Shown: piece after piece, positions 63,955-64,000 of the stretch | Layout of the letters: each line of letters starts with the position of its first letter | How positions within the stretch are numbered: position 1 is the stretch's first letter | Assembly (NCBI GenBank): GCA_016703745.1 | Contig: JADJBK010000006.1 | Span: forward strand, 1,612,001 to 1,676,000 | Source: Nitrosomonas sp. | GTDB taxonomy: Bacteria > Pseudomonadota > Gammaproteobacteria > Burkholderiales > Nitrosomonadaceae | DNA: 64,000 nucleotides | Reading direction: 5' to 3' | Notes under the pieces: model-generated | Databases searched by the model: none | The model's input: the letters and a program-made list of their open reading frames with translations, nothing else | What the model was told of the DNA's origin: nothing | Translations under genes and position numbers: made by a program

Positions 63955-64000
63955 CTTATTCTTTGACGGCATGCGCCAACGCATCGGCTACTTCTGCCAG
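63955..64000 (-). CDS. C-terminal end of an upstream gene (partial)
   Basis: The frame LAEVADALAHAVKE followed by a TAA enters from the right edge. The Ala/Glu-rich helix looks like a protein C-terminus, but only 14 residues are visible, too few to assign. It reads in the same direction as the HARE-HTH/GIY-YIG gene and could be its operon partner. Confidence 0.3.

Noticed and set aside
63787..63984. 65-codon leftward open frame before the GIY-YIG gene
   Set aside because: No recognisable motif, overlaps another frame of similar length and lacks a clear ribosome-binding site.

Overview
The window looks like a betaproteobacterial chromosome, most probably a Nitrosomonas-type ammonia oxidiser. 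This is inferred from gene order (aroQ-accB-accC-prmA; apaH-dapB-bamE/fur; dnaA-dnaN-gyrB), a PEP-CTERM surface protein, and heavy loading with IS66, IS21 and IS5 elements. No ammonia-oxidation gene is present, so the genus is a guess. The window contains the likely replication origin: the dnaN-dnaA gap (about 47.52-47.72 kb) is AT-rich, carries a 24-bp perfect palindrome and two inverted perfect DnaA boxes.

Layout. 0-11.6 kb is core: a PstS-type phosphate-binding protein, then a leftward run aroQ-accB-accC-prmA-(zinc ribbon/DUF3426)-xerD, thiO, ispH, and motA-motB behind a sigma-28-like promoter. 11.6-26 kb is an accessory graveyard. It holds an IS21 element split by an IS66 copy, a MITE-like hairpin repeat, IS256 and IS5 remnants, a broken lipoprotein gene, an intact IS5-type element, the 3' half of a type I restriction hsdR coupled to a truncated AlbA_2/ATPase-like gene, two head-to-tail IS66 copies (one carrying an in-frame TnpB-TnpC chimera), and leftward debris of two DNA methylases and a GIY-YIG nuclease. 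26-33.6 kb carries apaH, dapB, bamE, fur and the [NiFe]-hydrogenase maturation genes hypF-C-D-E. 33.6-36.6 kb has a DUF6629 membrane protein, a von Willebrand A PEP-CTERM protein and a HepT-MntA toxin-antitoxin pair.

36.7-43.3 kb holds an RsuA-family pseudouridine synthase and a complete Mrp/Mnh Na+/H+ antiporter operon with fused A and B subunits. 43.3-49.1 kb is a DUF454 protein and gyrB-dnaN-dnaA. 49.5-55.9 kb has a glycosyltransferase, an NAD(P)-dependent sugar epimerase-like protein and a three-gene type I secretion system (ABC, HlyD, TolC). 55.9-59.2 kb is the divergent metE/metR pair with a perfect MetR box. An ABC-2 polysaccharide-type permease follows, cut off from its next gene by an IS66 remnant into which a complete IS66 has jumped, leaving a clear 8-bp target duplication. 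The window ends with a HARE-HTH/GIY-YIG nuclease, a plausible defence gene.

The IS66 family shows the main dynamics: four copies (two frameshifted, one deleted/fused, one intact), one nested remnant and one solo end. Sequence variants sort the four copies into two pairs (1+3, 2+4). No tRNA, rRNA or CRISPR array was seen.
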